A stretch of DNA of 64,000 nt from positions 1,717,101 to 1,781,100 of the forward strand of contig CALNVZ010000218.1 in NCBI GenBank assembly GCA_940671915.1. Direction: 5' to 3'. The DNA comes from Paracentrotus lividus (Eukaryota > Echinodermata > Echinoidea > Camarodonta > Echinidae). The translations under genes were made by a program, and so were the position numbers. Shown here in pieces: positions 35,759 through 48,078 of this stretch. The notes under the pieces are model-generated. The model ran no database searches and had not been told where the DNA came from. It saw only the letters and a program-made list of their open reading frames with translations. Positions within the stretch are counted from its first letter, which is position 1. Every line of letters begins with the position of its first letter.

Positions 35759-36059
35759 TCATCAAAACATACATTCTGTTATTTCAAGCACTTGGCATTC
35801 GTCTAAAGTGTTGTACTTTTATACTTATCAGTATTATTAGTATAAATATATCATTATTCATCTTTATCATTTTTCCGCTTTTATTTGGTTAAATATTATT
35901 ATTTATACAAGTCATTTTGCCATCCTCAAGTATGACCGTTTACTATTGAGATTTATTTTCTTTTTTATTATTATGAATTTGAACCTGTAGAATTATTAGA
36001 GCTTTGTAGCTTCCTCTTGAACATTTCATTCTTCCGATTAGATAAATTATTGACAGCGC

Positions 36060-36480
36060 ATTGTCAGTTTGAGAGATAGAGTTTTTAGTTTGAAGTAAAG
36101 ACTCCCTCTTTCTCTGCTGACGCCAAGGCAGACTGTCATCACTCGCCCAACACGCTCTTACTACGCTGCATAGGGTATATATTCAGGGCAGCGGTGCTTC
36201 TCGGACATGACGCTAATTGCATAGATAACGCATCCAAATGGTGTTCATCTTATCCGACACTTGATGAAAATATGTCACTACGCATAGGTTGTAAGGGCGT
36301 TCTCTGCTGATTGCTTTTACTTCTCTATCACCGTCTACATGATATCACTAATTGCATCGATTCGTCTGCATACGTCTTTCTTCCATCTTCCAGATGTAGA
36401 AGCGGCTTGGGAGGTGGCCTATCCTCATACTTGGATGTCACTATAACACTATTTCTTCAAGTCTATGAATTATGAGGGTA
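36060..36480 (+). promoter_or_regulatory. GC-richer block with TATA-like box and paired CTAATTGCAT sites
   Basis: This ~400-bp block has visibly higher GC than its flanks. It contains TATATATTC at 36,176-36,184 preceded by G-rich sequence, and the decamer CTAATTGCAT twice, at 36,213-36,222 and 36,348-36,357. The decamer combines a TAAT homeodomain core with a POU-like TGCAT. AGATAA (GATA type) overlaps the first copy. It lies directly upstream of the small open frame at 36,503, so a promoter or enhancer is possible. Several upstream ATGs argue against a simple 5' leader. Confidence 0.25.
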
Positions 36481-36502
36481 AGATGATATCTCATAGTCAA
36501 TC

Positions 36503-36640
36503 ATGTCGGGTTTGTTTAGGAAGAGAAACCAGTTTGGGCAGCAACTCCTTGGGGAGGCTCTCACAGGAGTTTTGCAAGGAGGCAAATATAAAAAACTTGA
36601 TATCAAGATGAAAAGCTTTAGTAGCTGGTGTTCTTATTAG
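36503..36640 (+). CDS. Candidate 45-codon small ORF
   Basis: ATG (A at -3) opens a frame that begins MSGLFRKRNQFGQQLLGEAL, continues with a glycine/lysine segment and ends at TAG. Base composition over the first 30 codons is richer in GC than the surroundings, and glycine, glutamine, leucine and lysine dominate. The family is not recognised; no signal peptide or membrane segment is visible. A GC-rich block with a TATA-like box lies upstream. It could also be part of a larger exon or a chance frame. Confidence 0.2.
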   Translation: MSGLFRKRNQFGQQLLGEALTGVLQGGKYKKLDIKMKSFSSWCSY

Positions 36641-39600
36641 TCATCGTGGCCAATTGTCTGCGCATCCTTAATCCATCGTTGTGTCATGCATCGAGAAATG
36701 AGGATGCACAGGAGCGTTAATTTACCGAACTTATACTGGTTTAAGTGCTGTAAACGAGGATCAAAGGTGAGTAAACACAACATTATTATATTATCCATTT
36801 TTTTGTTATCGAGTATGGTTTGTCTTATGCTCAACGTTCCAGATTCGTAAGAATTCATAATTTTGCATATTATTGTCGCTATTAAAAAGCAGCTAAAGAT
36901 GTTGTGTTGCAAAGTTGTTGAATAATATATGATGGTTTTTGATTTCGACATAAGTATCAAAAAATTCATCCACTTTTATAACACACTCTTTACATATCTA
37001 GGATCTTAATTAACATACTTATTAGCTCATTGATATCACAATTTCCCGAGATCCATCTTATTAACATTTACGAAATATCAATTTACTATGGAGGATACAT
37101 CATTAAACATTGTTTAAGACAGAATGAGATGGCGATAAATATTCATATTTTGAATGGGGGAAAAAACAATGAAAAAATAATCATCTTTCAAGTTCATCGT
37201 ATACGAAAATGAGAGAAATGAAAGAAAGACACCGATAAAGTTAATGTAAAATATATTTATTGTAATTATATACTAACAGACGAGTTCTCATTTAATCATG
37301 TTCTCGCTAGTCTTGATTATATAAATATTGTTACATAAAGAATGATGAAATTTTATGAATTGCTATGTCAGTTAAACAAAATATGATTTTATAAATTTGT
37401 CTATACGAATTATTTTTTTTTTAATCTTTAGAAAAATGGTAAAACTACTACATATAGAATAAGAAACTATATCTTTAAGTCAACATGTTAGTAGATCAGA
37501 GGGCTAGATGGCGAGCGCTTGAAGTGCTACACCTTAAATCACGTTACGAAATGCAATATAAAAAAAAACACAAGATATTACCGAGGTACATTATTTGATA
37601 ATTTCTAGGTATAATCCTATGAAAGATTCGTTACAAGGGAAGTCTAATTTAGCAGGAAACATGCCATGCATATTTAATCTTTGTAGTTATAAAATAAAAT
37701 GAAAACTTTTTAACAAAAGTGTGTTTTTTCACCCGTATACTCCTATAAGATCTAATAAAACACTGAACGATAAATATATTTAAAGAGTAAGATCCCGTTA
37801 AGAGTTAAAATCACTTCATCCACTTTAAACTGATTTTCTCGTGCCTTTATTTCAAAGAGAATCATCCTCCATCTTATCCATGTTCGCCCCACCTCTTAAA
37901 CCTAATATTGGTTGACCAGTCTAGTGAACAAGGCTCGGTGCACACCTATCATACGACAGTAAGTAGGGTTTCGATGAGTTTTGTTTTTCTCAGTGCCTTT
38001 TTCCAGAATAAAATGTTTATCTTTACTCAAAGTAATTGTTGAATTTAGCCAAATAACACAATTGGTGGCGCTGTTAATAACCCATTTATGGGAATTAACA
38101 GAAATATGGGTAAACCATTAATAGACTTCTGATTTTTATTTTCAATCGGAATGCCTAACCCCAACCCTATATATACCCTTACTTTTAATGTGAGTTTAGG
38201 GGTGAGCTTTGGCGGGCAGGGGTTACAAATATGGGGCAAAAAGGAATACAAACAAGTATAATGAAAGGGAAGAACACCTTTAAATGAAGTATAGTTTGAT
38301 ATCCCGGAGACTTTCATTTTGACAAAAAAAAAAAAAAGAAAAAAAAAAGGCAGAGCAAAATGAATGTCGCTGAGCAAAATATCGCGACATTCTAGCTTCG
38401 ACAAACAGGGACACACATTTATAACAAAATTTTAATGCTACTTAACCAATGTGCGGAGCTGATTTTAATAAACACTAACATTGCATATATAAAAGAAGGT
38501 GCATTGGTATATCACATAGGTAACTCCTATTGCATTTGGAAATTGCAGTAATTTTTTTCACGAGCAAACACTAACCTGTGACTATTTTTTTATAACCTAC
38601 AAAAAGGAACTATTTCTAATTCATAAGCCGCTTTACAACAATACTGCAGACACTTATTTTGCACTTGGACGTAGCAATGAAAAGCAGATCATGAAAAACA
38701 AATTATCCAGACAAGGCCAACATTTTTTTTTTTATTTTATATCACGATTTGTTTTTTAAGATTGTATTATACCGATTGGGGAGTATTGCAGCAGGGTTTC
38801 GAGTTTCAATATTTCACAGTTCAAGAGCGTATATGGTACAATAATTGCATAGATGTGTCGTAACTTACAATTCTTTATATAAGAACCCCCCCGTACCACA
38901 AATGAAGTCGCACACACTAACTTCAATAATGGAATAGTTAGTTATATATCCTGCATTGATCATCCTTAGTGTCGCGGATTTGTATATGAATAAGTTTTAA
39001 TTTGATATTTGATTAATATATTAAGTAACGGCTTTTGAATCCATAACTGCTTCCTGCTTGCTTTAGTTTTGAAATATTCTCATGCCATCAACTCTATCTA
39101 ACTATATCAAGTCTAAATAACTCAATTGCTTACAGCTTTAATTGAGTGAAATGGTGAAAGAAGCTACTTAAATGAAATCAAAGCTCATTAACACCTCTTC
39201 ATGTCATGATTCTGTCGTTTCGCTTCTTGCCCCTCTCTGCCACTCTATTCTATACGCTTTTAAATACACATGATCATATAATGGTTTGATGTACATTAAA
39301 GTACATTTATTTGTATTGCCTCATTAACTGCTCTGATCACACACATACACTACAGTGAAGCTTTTTATATAGGACCTAAAATTAGAAAAAACTAAAACAA
39401 AGACAGACAAAGCAGAAAAAATCACTATAATTAGCTAAACATTCTAACATGTTAATTGAGATCGGTCCAGCAATCTTTCTCTCTCCTGAACGTATTCAAT
39501 TTTGCCCGAAAGATTATCTGGAAATAAGACGTTTAACAGTATCCCCTTCAAAGGATTGGCATACATTTATCAGCCATGGTACAGTCATTCCCTTCCGTTG

Positions 39601-39737
39601 AAAAAAATTTATAAATTTGAATCTCTTGTGTAAACAAACTGTAGTTGTTCTAACATTTATATCATTATGTACCATTCTATTTCATTTTGATATCTATTTA
39701 TTATGTATTGTATGACTGTTGGGCCCGCTGAATGTAA

Positions 39738-40805
39738 GGGGAGAGCGGGGAATTATTATGGAACTACTTTTTTTGGCACAACGAGATTTATTCGAGCTGT
39801 TTAAAAAGAAGCGGTATTTTGGTTTCAAGACAATAAACATCATTGCTTGTTCAAAAGGTGGGTAATATCACTATGGTTATGCTACAAAATGTACCCCATA
39901 AATTTCTTAAATAAGTGTGGTTCGGAAAAATCCATCTTCAACAACAAGCCATGTCAAGTCGGGTTCCAACTAAACACCGGGACGACGGGGTAGTTTGCGA
40001 AACATAGGTTATGGGTTAATTTTGAAGCTTGTGGCATGTACTCATTCAGATTATATTTATATACTACATACACATTAATTGAAATGGGTTCAGCTAACTT
40101 GCTTTTATTGAATTCCACATTATAATAATTTTAAGGTTGGTGGTTCAAACTTCCTTTGTTTTTTACTTCTGTTTTATTACACTGGATAGCATCCAGTCCA
40201 CATTACAGATTTTCTGAAAGCTCTGTGATGAGTGCATGTCTGCAGATTATTTTTGTTTGACAAATATAAATCGTCCAATGTGCACTTAATGTAATGTACA
40301 GGAATATTTCGGAACATTAATTGAATTATATGATTTTTATTTTTTTTATTAAACTGAAACCTATTTAACTTAGCAACATGTCAACTAACCCGCTTCAAAA
40401 TGTTTCCAACTACCCAGAGGACCCATTTCCTGACATTTGTAAGCTTACAGCACAAAAAAAGAGTGGACAACAAACACCCAATTATTTAACTTGTTTTGGT
40501 AGCTTGGATATACTGTTTGCCTTACTCCAAAATCTGGCAAACATATATTTATTGAATCTTCTCTGAGATAATATAAACATTTGTAAAATGACACAAAATT
40601 TACTCAGAAGTGTAGAAAAAAACAAACTTTGCTTTCTTAACTTCATGAGGCTTGAATGCATTTGTGCTGTCTAAATGTGGTGGATGTAGTTGCTAATTAG
40701 CAACAACTTGAGCGGTAGATTTGCATAAATATATTAATTGTCGTTAAAAAAGAAATGCTAATGTTTCAACTAACCCCGTGTTTCCAACTAACCGCCACAT
40801 CTCCA
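39738..40805. mobile_element. ~1.07-kb segment in copy A absent from copy B
   Basis: Copy B runs directly from the equivalent of about 39,737 to that of about 40,805. The segment begins AGGGGAGAGCGGGGAATTAT and ends with CAACTAACCGCCACATCTCC. The inverse of the end, GGAGATGTGGCGGTTAGTTG, roughly resembles the start, and CAACTAACCC-like words recur at about 40,380 and 40,765. This looks like a transposon present on one haplotype only. A 62-codon ATG frame inside (40,378-40,566) is unrecognised. Edges are accurate to about ten bases. Confidence 0.45.
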
Positions 40806-41141
40806 CACATTATTTGAATTAAAAAAAAAGAAGAAAAAAAAACATACCAAAGGGAGTGAAAATTCAAAGAAGTCAGAAAAAGAACTTTGCAGCATGATAT
40901 ATTGGTGCACAACATGATTTTGCTCGATTCACTTGGAATTGATAGACATTAATTGTTATTGGTTATTGATTTTAAATAATGTATGTCTATTTACAGCTAC
41001 CATATTGGTTAAGGCTGTTGGTATAGTTTTCGTATATCATTATTTATACGTAGATATATCAGGAGCAAAAACAAAAAAGAATAAATTTTTGCAACATCGA
41101 CAGCCTTAATCGCAAGAGAGAGCGTGTACTTAAACCTTTAA

Positions 41142-41207
41142 ATGAGGCCCACGCCCCTCTGAAACTACTCCAACACCAGCACTCCTCTTCAACAGATGTT
41201 CAAGACG
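41142..41207 (+). pseudogene. Candidate first coding exon, copy A (frame broken)
   Basis: This is the copy A counterpart of 53,327-53,392. ATG at 41,142 and the strong donor ACG-GTATGTG at 41,208 are kept. Missing single bases near the ATG and after CTCTGA put a stop at the seventh codon. Copy A instead keeps bases near CCAGCACTCC and AACAGATG that copy B lacks, so each copy seems to have lost different bases from one intact exon. I treat the break as a probable sequencing error, though true decay is possible. Confidence 0.28.
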
Positions 41208-43084
41208 GTATGTGAAAATTGATATCATATAACACCACCAAACATTGCTGCTATAGTGAGTGTAAACGCTTTTGCGAGCTTAAGACGTTATTGGATACTC
41301 GAATGAAACGAATACCATCATTTTCTATTCGCTAACTTGATTTTACCCAAGTCGCTCGTACAAGTGGAAATATTTAAATGTATAAAATTAAAACTGATGG
41401 GTAAACAATTTTGAGAAAATATAAATAATATTACCGAAAAGATACATGACCTCATTCAAGGACAGTTTTCTTAACTTTTGAATGGTTTTAATATTCAGCG
41501 CTTTTATTGAACTTCGCTTTATAGGTTTTCTGTGGATGATGTATAAGAATTTGTATAGACCGTGCTCGGTTATATCATATCCTCTCTGATGGATAAATTA
41601 CTTCCTGGCGGCACTTATGAGGAGAAGTATGCATTGAGTTGTCTTCTGTATGATATCTACATTTGAATATTTATCAGGAAATAAGAAAGAAGTACGCTCG
41701 CTAACAGTCCTGAATAAACAGACACAGTCCTGAATTGGAGTACCAGACAATAAACAAACAATTTGACCAACTGGATTTTAAACAATAGTGGAGGGCTATT
41801 ACATTTTTGCAATTGTTCTTTTGTACAAGTTATGGTCCATTTTAATACCTTGGATATAATAAATTCGATTTAGAAAATTGTACAATTATGATATATTGGA
41901 AGAACAAAATAGGAATATCTCCTAATTAAATGTAACTTTGATACAATGAGTTTTGTAATAACAATCGGTGATACCCAGCTAGTGATATTGATATATAAAC
42001 TACTTTTTATTCTATAATTTGAATTTAAACGCAAGAGATATCTAATTTATCCAAAATACTAGTATTTTCCACACCCTAGAAGCCACACCGAACACTCAAC
42101 CCTTCCTACCCCACAATTAAAGATAAATCACTTGGCATCTAAATCAAAGTCATGGTTACCTTTCAGAGACATTGCCTGTAGAAAGAAAACACATTTTAGT
42201 ATAATTATTGGCCAATAAGAGGTAATTTCCCTTTCAATTACGAAATATGTTCCAGTTCCACTTAAACTTTCCTTCAAGAAAGAAAGTTAATCGTTTGGCT
42301 TTTTACGTAATAAATAGAAAGTACCTGTTTTTTTTTTTCTCCATGTGGGTGTACGTCATACGCACCCTTTGAATGACTTAAATAATTGAAAACTAAATAC
42401 GGAACATTAATATTTTGGTATATACAAACGCTACCATTAATATTTTGAGTTTTTTCTTCTTTAAAGGGAAGAAGATAACATAAAAATTTGTTTGTTGGAA
42501 TCACGCAAAAATTTACATAATAACGATTGTAATTGGTCCCACATTCCGTTATTCATCATTTGGAAAATGAATATTATCTTATTTAAAGTTATTTATTAGT
42601 TGAAATGTCTTTTCATCATATATAAAGACAATTTTTAAAAGATGATTTGGAAATTATTTTGGACTTTTCAATTTATTAAAGACCAAATCCAATTATTAAC
42701 CTATTTATTGAATATTAAACTTAAAAAAGGAAAATGATGTGGATAACACGTTTAATTAATATTTTCGTTCATCGATACGACAAGCGTCCCATTATCCTGC
42801 CACTTTTTAATTAACAAATTAATCGAACTATTACTTAACTCCACTTTCACACCCTTCCATTTGGATTGAGCGCAAACGCCCCATCACACACGCAACGGCG
42901 CACACACACCCACATGTTCAACTCAATATTGCTAACGCACACTATTTCCCGATCAAAACTTTCCTTATCCATCCTGGGGAATTTATTCGCGGTTCGGCGA
43001 TGCCACCTGCGCCCCCATTCACTACTCTACTGACACTCGACACGGTATTATCCATATAACATCCTGAGTCAAACCCCTTTCCGC

Positions 43085-43131
43085 GCTAAAATGCTCTCAG
43101 TATAAAAGAGGTTATCGCACTTAATTGGAAG
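43085..43131 (+). promoter_or_regulatory. TATAAAAG box after GC-richer block, copy A
   Basis: TATAAAAG at 43,101-43,108 follows about 250 bp of higher GC with CACACGC-rich sequence (42,840-43,095). The same place in copy B reads CAAGAAAAAAAGAGG, so the box is absent or misread there. It lies between the candidate exons, where an internal promoter is conceivable but unsupported. Confidence 0.15.
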
Positions 43132-45213
43132 ATTTTGTGAATCTAATCACTTTGCAAGGTTTTCACGAACACGTGTTTTTTGAAGAGATTGTCTCCATTT
43201 TGAAAAATATGTACATATCATTGAATTTTGTATTAAGAATGGGTCTTTCACCTGCAATCTATCAATTAAATACAGGTGATGTAAATATTCATTTAAGTAG
43301 TATATCTCAACATCAATTCATTTTAGAAGAGTCCACGTAGAAGTAATAGATATTCTCTGTGAAAAACCATAATGATCAACGAAAGCATGAGTGGTATATC
43401 TAAAAAGTGAGGATTAAAATAAATGAATAACATAAAGCTGAACAATTACAGTACACTTGGTTTTAGGAAAATAAATCATGTCAAAATTGCAAAGAAGAGA
43501 GAGTTAATCTAAAAATCAGCGCTTTTTCCCTTAAAATTTGAACTATTGAATTTGCCAGCAGTCCATACTTTTAAGACACAGCACAAAACAAATGAATATG
43601 TGTAAAAAAAACAGCAGTCTTAGGTGTGTGTTTAGTCTTTGGAGCAGGACGTTGCAGGTAATTAATTGCTATCGTGTAGCCCTTTACGCTGTCCGTTCCA
43701 AGGTTATAGTTAATCCTTCGACCTGACCTCGCCGTTTTGTTGAGCGGCTACTCGTATAATTACTTAGACTCCTTTGCCTGCCGAAATTCGACTACAGTCC
43801 AGTTTGTTACTTATTAATATACAATCGTAATAATCATTTTCTTTGTACATGGCTGGGCTAAAAGATCTGAAAATCATGATAGAATGCGAGGTCCGGCTAG
43901 CCTGCAGCATAATTCTCCTAGTTCCTCAATACTAAGCAAAATTGTTACACTATCATTTGAATTAATTAAAGAGAAAATCTCCTTTTTATGTTAAAATTAA
44001 TGTGGCAGCAAGAGTTAAAAGCTACCCTCATGCCTATTGTCACATGGAATGTACATGTTTAGGAGTGCTTCAACGAATCAACTAAATACATTACAAAAAA
44101 AAAAAAAATATATAGCGCAGAAATGCCATACTTATTACTGCTAACAATATAGCCTGAACGTTTTTTATACTTAAGACCCGTACATTTCAACGCTTCTACA
44201 CATTAATGAGATCTTGGAAAGTCACCCTTAAAAAGTTTCCGGTTAGATTTTATTATCCCCAGAAATTGTGCTCTTGGAGGCTTTTACGTTCAACCAGAAT
44301 TAAGATTGTGGGAAGCAAGTTCTTCAGCTATCAACTTACACTATAAAGCTCAAAAAAGAATTGATTCATGCACTAATATATTAAGTGCTGTAATAGTTTC
44401 TTGTTTAAAACTTTTCGTGAACTTTACTAACTGGCTGGAACGTCGAAACTTCTCTAGATTACATTAATTCATTTATCTCATTTAGGAGGTAAATTAACAA
44501 AAATCAAATGCCTTTTGTGTGTTTTTTTCTTCAAAACAACTTAAAAATATAACCTCGACTGATGTATTCGTTATCATAACATATTGTTTCGATTAATTCT
44601 TGACGTGCACATTGCAAATTTAACTATATAGTACCAGCACCTATTGTGGGAATTCCCCAAGAAATATACAAGGCGAGGTGAAGTTTATGTAGATACGTTT
44701 AAAGGATTAATCCTTCAAGCATGATCCCTACATAAAATGGTTGGCTAAATAACACCTACGTATATAATTATTTTTTTTTAATTATTTTTAAAGTTCCCTT
44801 TTCAGCTCAGTGCATAATGAAAGGAGATTGAAAAAGTTATAAAATATAATTTGACACTTGCGAAAAATATACGATCAATTGGGTGATCTACAACTTATGT
44901 CCTTCCTACACATGTTCAGGCAATCAATAACATTGAAATTGATATTATTGTTGTACATTTTTACCAAATTTTTGTTTTAAATGTTATTAACTTTTCTTTA
45001 AATTGTGAAACTTGGGAAAACTGTGCCAGCAACGCATCTCACTTGTACTTAAATTCTACATTAAAGCTTTCCCACAGTTTATGAACCTATTTCTGCTCAT
45101 TTCAGCGATTAAAGCTTTTTTACCTTTCATGATTTCCCCTGTTTGACGGAAAAGCCAGATTTTAAGTGGCTTTGATGATTAGTTGCGATCTGTCCCTGTT
45201 TTAGGGAAGCTTG

Positions 45214-45340
45214 TCAAGGAGAACTTAAACATGAAACATTAAAGAAAAGGAAGTATGAAATCAGGATTGGATACTTTCAAGGAAGGAACTTACAAATGTA
45301 ACATTAAAAGAATAGGAAGCTAACTAAATATCAGATTAGC
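45214..45340. repeat. ~63-bp tandem duplication, present in both large copies
   Basis: TCAAGGAGAACTTAAACATG at about 45,214 recurs as TCAAGGAAGGAACTTACAAA at about 45,277; each is followed by an ACATTAAA-GAA-AGGAAG segment. The equivalent pair in copy B is at about 56,815-56,935, so the small duplication predates the split of the two large copies. Confidence 0.6.
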
Positions 45341-46988
45341 TGTTCATTAATATGCTCCCCTCCATGGGCGTCATGTATAATTTACAGATATTCGGATAGA
45401 AAAAAAGTGCGGTAGATTTACTATACAACTGCACCCAGAAAAAAAATTTTTTACAAAAACTCTTTCAAAGTATCATATTAATAATCTATAATGCGAACAT
45501 ATCATTTTATAATTTCATGATAAGAGTAACCAAATAATTGTTAAAGGTAACTCCTGGTCTTTCGCACAGGGACAAAAGGCTCTTTAGACTTAATGGAAGG
45601 CAATTAAACTATTGTTATAGCAGAACTTGGTACAAGCCAATTTCTACACAATTTGTCAAAGCACTGAGCGCTCATATCCATGATGTCGGCACTGGATCAT
45701 CAGTGAACAGAATATGGTTATTTCTCCAAACTGATCATGAAATATGAAAATTTACATATGTTTACTTTTTAACACGTGTGCTCCTGACATTAATTTGAGT
45801 ATTTTTTTTTATTATATTTTTTTTTAATCGGGAGGATTATAGGGATTAGTGCGTTTAAAGCTATACTTCCCACCCAATGTTCTAAAAACAGTCGATCAGA
45901 TTTTTTCCTCTTTCAGCAGAGCCAGAATGTCCGTTTTAATACATGAAATATCCCAATTTTTAAAGTGCCAAGAAGTTGAAATATTCTGCCGTCCCTTTTG
46001 AATCATGATTTACGACAGGATTTACCCTTTTCAGATAGAAACTTGGAGGTATCAAGTACGTGTACAATCTTCGAATGAATTTACACCACAAAACGTGATA
46101 CTTGCTCCGACAAGGAATTCATGCTTTATGCTCATAGCTTTCTTAATATAATTTCCGTCCTTAAATCATTATTTTTATCACATATATAAAGACCATTGGA
46201 CGGGGTTCAAGAACCACTGAAATGAATTGGAACACCACTAAATATTGTTTTATTCTTTAAACTCACGTCTTTTCATGAAAACAAAAATACAGGAAAAGTG
46301 TACCTATTTGAGTTTACAAGATATAAGTAGAAAGAGAGAGGAATATGAGAACTAGAAGAAAGGCAAAACATAATATCATACACATTATTTACTTTTCTCC
46401 TGATATCTCTTCTGAAATACGGATCAATAAAACGAAAGGATGGTATTAACTAAAGGCAAAAGCCGTTTTAAAATGAAGTTGTCTGCTACCTGTCTTTCCG
46501 TCAACTAGAAAAGGGATCTACAGTCTTCTGTCATAATAAAATGAACAAGTGGGAAACATTTTTTTAGATGGTAATAGTGGAAGAATTAATCACAGCTGCT
46601 ATTGTTTTGGTATTATTCATAAACGCAGGAAGATTCAGACTTTCACCTGCAATTATTATTTCGTCACAATTTTGCTTTTTGTAATTTTGAAATATGACTA
46701 GTTTCACAATCAAGAAAAACCAATTTTTCGCCACGCCGTCCATGCACTTTGGCTGTATAGGATTTCGCATAATGTCCACTGAGTGCTCAATTTCGATTTG
46801 TTTCTTACGTCGCACATAAAGATTTAGCATAACTTTTGTTTTCACGAAAGCAAATTATACAGAACAAAGCGCTCAGCAAGGAAAAATTATATATGGCTTT
46901 ATTTGATACCACATACACATATTATTTGAAACATATTCGGACACCTAAATATTTTTTTACCACTGTACCATTTTTCTTTTTTACACAG

Positions 46989-47045
46989 ACCTGTAGAGAC
47001 CTGAGAGCCGGCTCAGTGGATGCCGGGCCACGATCAGGCAAAAAG
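46989..47045 (+). CDS. Candidate exon 2, copy A
   Basis: The exon follows TTTCTTTTTTACACAG (AG at 46,987-46,988) and ends at AAAAAA before GTATTT. Its 57 nt read as 19 open codons, TCRDLRAGSVDAGPRSGKK, in phase 0. The copy B counterpart at 58,543-58,596 is 54 nt, also phase 0, and agrees at LRA and GPRS while differing between through compensating indels. The family is not recognised. Splice-site quality and conservation in both copies are the main support. Confidence 0.3.
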
Positions 47046-47184
47046 TATTTCCGTTTCATCTTAGTTATCGGACAATAAAATTTTGAGCTTTATAAACATT
47101 TTGTCTTAAAAAATGTTCTTGAATAACTGAATCAATCTTTAATGCTAATTTGTCTTTATGTCTTTTTTCATTACTGTCTTCAAG

Positions 47185-47297
47185 GGTGGATTTGGATCGA
47201 AATCGTAAAGTGATAATGATAACGCACACAACTGCCCCGCGTGGGATCACCATGTTACCAGCCTACAGGAGAACGTGTACGCCGAGACAACAGTACT
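47185..47297 (+). pseudogene. Candidate exon 3, copy A (frame differs from copy B)
   Basis: The segment follows an acceptor-like TTACTGTCTTCAAG and matches copy B 58,728-58,838, sharing ACGCACACAACTGCC, CCAGCCTACA and GAGACAACAG. Several one-base differences (for example CCCCG against CCCG) shift the frame, so copy A reads HTTAPRGITMLPAYRR where B reads HTTARVDSPVPAYKEE. Length is 113 nt to the GTAGGT donor against 111 in B. One copy must be wrong or decayed. Confidence 0.25.
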
Positions 47298-48060
47298 GTA
47301 GGTGTCAAAATACCACGATGTATCAGCTGGTTTTTGAGGAGCCTGGACACACAATCCAGCTCCATTTCAGCTCACCTATTTCAGCTAACAACAGGAGAAC
47401 ATTGACTACTAGACTTTTTCAATCTTTATTTATTATTAATACTGAGTCATCATTTGCGAGACTATCAGCTGATTTTTGTCAGGACTCACTGAAAGGCAGG
47501 TCGCCCGATGATTCACCTCCTTTCTTACTCGTGCAAGTCTTTGTTCAACAGCCGGAATTTGCTAACTAGAACATTGCTACTGTCTCGAACCCAGAATGAC
47601 AACCTTGTTCTGATTTTATAGCAGACTTCGTCAGCATTGGTATCAGTTTTCATTTGGCCGATTCTTTTCTCCATAACATTAAAAAGCTGGTGCACTCTAG
47701 AATGTAAGTGTCTAAGTTTATCTGTTTATGGATTTGACGTTTTACACGCATTCTAAATGGTTTTAATGTTGTAGGTCGACAACAGGGAACGGGTACATTC
47801 AACAAAAGCGTACCAGCAAGCCCCTCAATTTACAATCTTTGTCAATCTTCAGGTCATGTATTTGCAAGACTAATTCAAATATGTATTTTTTAAAAATAAA
47901 AAATCATGATAGGCTAGAAATCTCAGGTATTACTTGTTTATTGTAAGGGGATTTGTTTTTTAAAAAGAGAAAAATGACAATTACTTTCTTTGGTTTACTT
48001 TTCCAAATAAACGCAAATGATATGCGTAAAATAATATTCATATTTATGAATGATAGCGGT

Positions 48061-48078
48061 AAAAAAAAAATAAAAAAA
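48061..48078. repeat. A-rich run, copy A
   Basis: An A run interrupted by one T; the same site in copy B (59,562-59,583) is an uninterrupted 22-nt A run. Homopolymer length differences of this sort recur throughout the two copies. Confidence 0.7.
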
